Origin: Mercenaria mercenaria
Taxonomy: Eukaryota; Mollusca; Bivalvia; Venerida; Veneridae
Direction: 5' to 3'
Length of the DNA stretch: 64,000 nucleotides
Assembly (NCBI RefSeq): GCF_021730395.1
Contig: NC_069361.1
Coordinates: forward strand, 60,493,001-60,557,000
The position numbers and the translations under genes are program-made. The notes under the pieces were generated by a model that was given only the letters and a program-made list of their open reading frames with translations, was not told where the DNA came from and did no database searches. Position 1 is the first letter of the stretch; each line of letters begins with the position of its first letter. Positions 58,607 to 64,000 of the stretch are shown here, one piece after another.

Positions 58607-58984
58607 GCAGTGAAAATTTAACATTTTGAAAAGAAAAAAAATCAGAAGAATTATGCTATTTTTACCTGGAAATTGAACTTTTTTATATCATTATTGATAC
58701 ATATACTATTAAATATATTAATGGAATAAAATAAAGGCATAGTAATACAAATAATTTGGTTGCTGTTTCTATTGTGATATTGTTAACGTGACACGCTGAT
58801 ACTTCATGCATGTGGTTTTTATACATATTCGGTTTCAATCTGCGGTATGAATGAAACAGGGCACTAATGATAACAAAATACTATAATTTCGTGTTGTTAC
58901 TATGTGTAATGACCCACGGAAAACTCTTTTCTTTCAATTATCAAAATATGTCGAACATCAAAATTTAACTTCATATCTTGTTTT
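58607..58984. other. No feature recognised
   Basis: AT-rich spacer between the duplicated segment and the short MITE-A copy. Confidence 0.4.
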
Positions 58985-59224
58985 TAGACTAGCTCCCGTC
59001 CCTATGTTTATTCTTATGTACATATATCAGTTTCCTTCATTAAGAGGAAAGTAACTCCAGAAGGTTGTTTCTACATTGACATTTTATTGCCCCCGGCTCC
59101 AAACATAGGTATGGTTCAGCCATCAGGTAAAATTGTGCTATTTTAGAGGCTTAAAATTTTCTTATAAAATGTTTCCAGTATTTATAAAAAAAAAAAATAA
59201 CCTTGCAGTCAGGGAGCCAGGCTA
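58985..59224. mobile_element. MITE-A, short copy (240 bp)
   Basis: The ends are TAGACTAGCTCCC and GGGAGCCAGGCTA. The flanks TCTTGTTTT (58976-58984) and TTTTGTTTT (59225-59233) are a 9 bp TSD with one mismatch. The centre reads CCAAACATAGGTATGGTTC, the same join as in the copy at 63629. Non-coding. Confidence 0.88.
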
Positions 59225-59520
59225 TTTTGTTTTCTGCACCTTTATTTACAACGCTTAAAAATGTTTGATAAAAACGATCTGGATTTACCACCTTTGTTTT
59301 CTTCTTCATGTATTCTGCAACAGACCCATCTAAACGTCAGTTACGATTGACCGGGTCACTAGTGAGATAACTCATTACTTTGCTTTGTATTAAAAAGTCG
59401 TTATCGCCAGGAAACGCCAGTAAATTCTTTGAAATTCGGACAAATACTTCAAAGTCTGCAAGAAAGACAAGAGTTGTAAAATGTTTAGTGGACTGCGTGA
59501 AAATTTGATCCGGCTGTGTA

Positions 59521-61431
59521 GGCATGTTCTAATCTCTGGCCTGGCCTGGCCCGACCCGACCTGGTCCGATGAGCCCATTTTTCGACTGGGCCGGGCAAGG
59601 CCAGGCCAGGCCATAGATTTCAATTTTGTAAAAGGTGAAAGTGATTTCTATAGCATCTTTAAAATCTGACTTTTGGAACTTATTAATTGAGGAATAAGTT
59701 TGGATACCGGTATTTCAGACATTATATAAATACATTTTGAATTCCCACTCTGTAAAATTATACACCTGGGAATAAGCCTGTAGCTAACAAAACTATTAAG
59801 TCTAATTTAAAGGTGATGCCTGATTAATTGTTATGACTATTATCAGGGGATCTCCAACTCAGTTGACTCTTGACTGGTGGCTTGGTTTACCCCCAGTTGA
59901 ATAACCTAACTATTTATTATTATTTTGTCTATAATAGTTTTGAGGATTATTTAGTATTGTCCGAAATTATTGAACTACCACTCAAGAATATTCCGTATGC
60001 TTCCATAAATAAATTTTCGGTGCCCAAACATAAATAAAAATACAAATATTGAAAACCAAATAAAATATAAACATTTCTTTACCGCCAGGTCGTACATGCA
60101 GATATAGTTGTGCTGACAAAACGTTCATCTACCAATTTCGGGACTGTGAGTTCGAGACACCTGTTTGACCATTTTCATTATCATATTTTTTTAAATTTCA
60201 TCTGTAAACTTAGCATGCAGGAAAATTGTCACTTATCGTGATTTATTGTTCATTTATTGAAAGAAATACACAAGTATTTGACATTCTTCTACATACAAGT
60301 TATTACCATAAATTGTTGTAAGAATAAAAACAGTATCAATTAAATGACATTATATTGATTTAATGAAAACAATCTGAATTGAAATCGAACCCACGGTAAC
60401 ATGCGTAAAAGTCGAAGAACTTATCACTACGCCACTGTGCCATTAGTAAACTATGCATATTATTTTGGTCAATTTAGATATTTTCAGGTGTCAAATTTAA
60501 TATGGTGTAAAATAAAGAAAACGCCCGAAAATATTGGCGAAGATTAATGAGTTGCACCTGTCAATACTAACGGACAACAACTTTCAATTTATAAAATAAT
60601 GCTATCTCCGTTCTAGGATCTGGGATAGTATGATGCAGGGAAGCGATAAATAAATTTTGGAGTTTAGGTTATAAAAAATACTGAATATTTTTGTAAGACT
60701 GTTTTTATATTGATCTAAGTATGTGAAAAAAATCCTACAGTTTTGTGAAACAGGCTCAAGAGCATCTTTTAGCGTTAAATATATCACTTAGAAATAACAT
60801 TAACACAAAGCACAATTATTTTTTGTGCAAGAAAAATATCAACAATCTAAAATGCCAACACCCTGACAATGAGTAAGAGGTCCCACAATGAATATTATTT
60901 TCATTACTCTTCCATAAATTGAACATCAGCTTAATTAAACCAAACACACATTAAAAGTTCATCTGAACAGTTAAGAGGTCAGCTAAGGATAGTAGGGACA
61001 CAACCTGTAATTACAATTCCCAAAGAGATGCATTCACTGCATGCAAATATTCAGATGTATTGCAGCAGGTAAACTTATCAATGAAATTAGCCATTAGTTA
61101 TAAAACCAAGTGTTAAAGTTGACTTTAAATAATTTAATCACAGAAAAAATGGGTAGTTATCATTTAGTTACACCATTTTCTTCAGTGCAAATCTGTATTT
61201 CAAATAAGATGAATGACGGCTAATTAATGATTCTCCAGAGGATTGGTTTCTCATTTTGTTTGACCTTCAGCAAGTAAACAATACAGGTTAATACTGCCTG
61301 CTATTGTAATTGTATATTTAGATTTTATGCCATTCATTTCTCTATGTACAATAAAATGTGGCCTGGCCCGGCCCGGCCCAGTCGAAAATTTGGCTCATCG
61401 GGCCAGGCCAGGCCAGAGATTAGAACATGCC
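59521..61431. mobile_element. 1.9 kb DNA element with GGCCTGG-rich TIRs and 9 bp TSD
   Basis: It starts GGCATGTTCTAATCTCTGG and ends CCAGAGATTAGAACATGCC, exact inverted matches that continue as GCCTGGCCTGGCCCGA and, after a short gap, GATGAGCC and TTTTCGACTGGGCCGGGC; arms are about 75-90 bp (59521-59612 and 61356-61431). GGCTGTGTA at 59512-59520 and 61432-61440 is an exact 9 bp TSD. Each arm is itself a GGCC-rich hairpin. The interior is AT-rich and non-coding. The 9 bp TSD fits a Mutator-like, non-autonomous element. Confidence 0.9.
60381..60443 (-). mobile_element. tRNA-like relic (SINE head)
   Basis: On the minus strand, GGCACAGTGGCGTAGTGATA resembles an A-box region and GTGGGTTCGATTTC a B box, with a TTCGACTTTTACGC middle part. 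No acceptor stem closes. It lies inside the 1.9 kb element and is probably a decayed SINE or tRNA pseudogene. Confidence 0.4.
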
Positions 61432-61440
61432 GGCTGTGTA

Positions 61441-63619
61441 TAGTTGTTTACATGTACATCTTCGTTTCTTAGTTTTCTCACAGTAGCAGGAACATTGTGG
61501 CGTAACAGCAAAAGAGAAAATAATATACTAGAAATTTATCTCTCCAATCTATCAAATGTATATTTGATATCAATCTATACAGCTGATATAATACATATCA
61601 TATAAAAGTATTTGTAGATTGCAAAATTAGCTTACTATAATGGACAAAGATTCGCATGCACAGTTAATATGACATTTTTAATTAAAAATACCGTGTTGAA
61701 ACATATCGAAATAATATCGTTGCGTCAGAAAATCACGAGGCGCAGTGTATAACCGATTCGTATTTTTGATATTATGTTAAAACATGGTTCTGCTGTATAT
61801 TATTTCGATTAGATGATATATGGAAGCAGTATCATGGCGCTCGTTTTGCCAAAATATAGAAGGTCTGCGTCACGTCAACTCGTAACTGTATTTGACAGTG
61901 CTAAATACGGGAAATATACACGTCCCGCGGAATAACTTTGTAGTGCGAAGACGTCTAATAAGTTCGTTTGCGCGCCTAATTTTTAGTTTATGTAACACCA
62001 TTTTATCATATCATTTCGGTTCTAAGACTTTTTTAAAAAGGTAGATCAAATGTAGTTGAAATCGGCGCCTGTATGTCACAAAATAATATATCAGCGTGAA
62101 TTCAGATTTGCTTTTTTTATAGAATTATCAATGGTTTTCCACATGTCTTTTCTTAAATAAATGATGAGAAGTAAATGATAAGTATGGCTACTGCGTCGCT
62201 AAACGTCATATCATTTGTGTTTGCAAATAAATAAAATAATTTTAATGAATGTAAAAACAACCCAGTATGAACTACTTATCAGACATAGTTACAGATCTAA
62301 GGAAGCTAGAGGTTTAATCAATCTCTCGGCATCTATATCTTGTACCATTTGCGGTATTCTTTTTCGAAGCAAAGTGATTGTTAAGTGTGCATATTTATAA
62401 GCGCCAGAGCGGGCGAGAGAATCTAGCACTGAGACCTCAAGTTGCTCAAATTGTGTAATGGGGTATTGGGGGAGTTGGGGGTGTTAGGGGGCTGGAGCAC
62501 CCAGATTTAGTCATCCACACTGGGAATACGCCATTATAGGTAGTCCTGGACTAACTTTCTGTTTGCTTCTTAAAAAGAAATTGGTGTGTATTAGTGTTTT
62601 TCAGTGTTTAGAATGTAAGTGATCGTGGTAAAAAGAATCTGCGTTGCTAAACATCGTTTTATTTATGTGTAAAGTTAAAAATCAGTTTTAAAAACATCTG
62701 AACCTCTTTGACTTGTTATACCTTTATTTTTTAGGGGGACGGGGGAGGGGGCAGTAAAAGGCAAAATATGTTATAGCATTATTAACGAATTCTCATTCCC
62801 TGAGTCCGCTGATTTTTAAGTTATAATTAGCGAACTTAGTAACATCGAAAAACTTTAAATAAGGAATGACAGTTCTAGCAGATAATTAATGAGTTCTAAC
62901 GTACAATATAAATTAGCGGAAAATAAACTTTGAAATGTAGGTAAACACAATGTTTTAACGACTTATATTTAAAACCACATAATAACAATTTATTTCCTAA
63001 ACACACATTTACTCGTTGTGTATCAAAATTATACTGAATTTTTATTAAACTGGTTGTGGGTTTGCGCAATGATAAAAAAAACGACACATATATAAAGCAG
63101 ACGGTTTTAAAATGTATATTGTCTAATATATTATACTTTTTTTGAACGCTTGTGATAACATACTGTCTATAATAGTATGCTTCACAGTTCATTCGTACGC
63201 ATGTCCAGGCTCCAGCACAGAGGCGCTATTCAAAAGTTCATTGGTAGACATAACTAATAATAAACGAACTGAAAGTATTTATTTCCGTGGTACAAGGGAC
63301 TGAAAATATGCCAAGAATGAACAGTACTGGCGTATACGAGATAGCCTTTAGAAATACATGTATGTTTGTCCGCACCATAATCTAAAACGATTTGAAATAT
63401 CTACATTTTGTAACAGTTGAACCAGACACTTTATTAAACAGTTTTAATCATGTATATTGTGACAGTTTTTTTTTTCACATCCATTAGATTAGCCCGTGAA
63501 ATTTTCAAACTATTTTTGACCGGAACATTACGTCAAATAGCATGATGCCAAATATAATCAAAAGCATAGAGCTACAAAAAAGGATCACAATTTACGAGAA
63601 ATGGCGCCGGTTTTTGCAT
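61441..63619. other. No gene recognised; two G-rich tracts
   Basis: 62460-62491 has four runs of at least four G separated by 4-5 nt. 62734-62751 has three runs of five G. A 98-codon minus-strand frame (62896-63192) matches no family. The remainder is AT-rich spacer. Confidence 0.45.
62460..62491 (+). other. Canonical G-quadruplex motif
   Basis: GGGG-TATT-GGGGG-AGTT-GGGGG-TGTTA-GGGGG fits the G4 pattern with short loops. It stands out in AT-rich DNA. No promoter or gene is visible next to it. Confidence 0.75.
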
Positions 63620-63628
63620 GACATTCAA

Positions 63629-63864
63629 TAGACTGGCTCCCGTCCCTATGTTTGTTCTTATTTACATATATCAGTTTCTTCATTAAGAGGGAAGTAACTC
63701 CAGAAGGTTGTTTCTACACTGAGATTTTTTATTGCCCCTGGCTCCGAACATAGGTATGGTTCAGCCATCAGATAAAATAGTGCTATTTTAGAGGCATAAA
63801 ATTTTCTTACAAAATGTTTCCAGCATTTATATAAAAATAACCATGCAGCCAGGGAGCCAGGCTA
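63629..63864. mobile_element. MITE-A, short copy (236 bp), exact 9 bp TSD
   Basis: The ends are TAGACTGGCTCCC and GGGAGCCAGGCTA. GACATTCAA at 63620-63628 and 63865-63873 is an exact 9 bp TSD. The centre reads CCGAACATAGGTATGGTTC. This is the best preserved copy of the family in the window. Confidence 0.93.
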
Positions 63865-64000
63865 GACATTCAAGGATAATATTATTATGATAAACACGTT
63901 CAAAAGCTTTACATTTAGCGCGAAATTCATCTTCTACTAGTTGAATTGAAACACAGAGCGATCTGACCAGAGGGACAGAGTGAGATAAAGCCCCCAGAAC

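Noticed and set aside
62896-63192. 98-codon minus-strand frame
   Set aside because: Composition is Phe/Tyr/Ile/Lys-rich as expected from AT-rich noise, and no motif is visible.
53870-63864. MITE-A as a hAT element (8 bp TSD)
   Set aside because: All three copies fit 9 bp better (GACATTCAA exact; AACAATATT exact), and the ends lack the hAT CAGxG start.

Overview
This is AT-rich, gene-poor, repeat-dense animal genomic DNA. Spliced GT-AG exons, three tRNA-headed SINE families, several non-LTR retrotransposon types and ~160-180 bp tandem arrays resembling known bivalve repeats point to a marine bivalve mollusc. That call rests on recognising repeat types by eye, without a database search, so no species is proposed.

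Layout. 1-8.8 kb: a snap-back palindrome, a tandem chain of a ~350 bp inverted-repeat element (called R1 here) split by a SINE, a ~970 bp element with five ~165 bp internal repeats, and a poly-G element. 8.9-13.9 kb: the only convincing host gene, seven exons on the + strand whose intron phases agree throughout. Its C-terminal half resembles the C14orf93-like family. It has two apparent frame breaks, so it may be a pseudogene, and exon 4 lies between two arrays of the palindrome GTTGGCCCAAC. 13.9-19.9 kb: a second R1 chain, a reverse-strand R1 copy and two SINEs. 20-26.2 kb: a tandem array joined to a LINE, a third SINE, a second LINE (-), and a LINE ORF1 fragment (-). 26.2-32.4 kb: mostly non-coding, with an 803 bp poly-A-ended insert between exact 66 bp direct repeats and an inverted pair of a ~180 bp repeat. 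32.4-35.2 kb: a broken Ty3/Gypsy-type LTR retrotransposon relic. 35.7-38.8 kb: a CR1/L2-like LINE (-) and an RNase-H-bearing LINE (+), the latter running into a 1.9 kb degenerate satellite.

42.8-64 kb is dominated by non-autonomous DNA elements whose ends can be read directly: a 3.5 kb element with long diverged TIRs, a 1.9 kb element with GGCCTGG-rich TIRs and an exact 9 bp target-site duplication (TSD), and three copies of a ~236 bp MITE family (MITE-A) with 13 bp TIRs and 9 bp TSDs. One MITE-A copy is 2.7 kb long and sits in a tandemly duplicated segment whose second copy preserves the empty target site. A 636 bp near-identical tandem duplication lies at 47.3-48.6 kb.

No operon, CRISPR array, rRNA or convincing functional tRNA gene is present. 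The genes do not form a pathway. The window reads as intergenic DNA built by repeated insertion and tandem amplification around one small gene.
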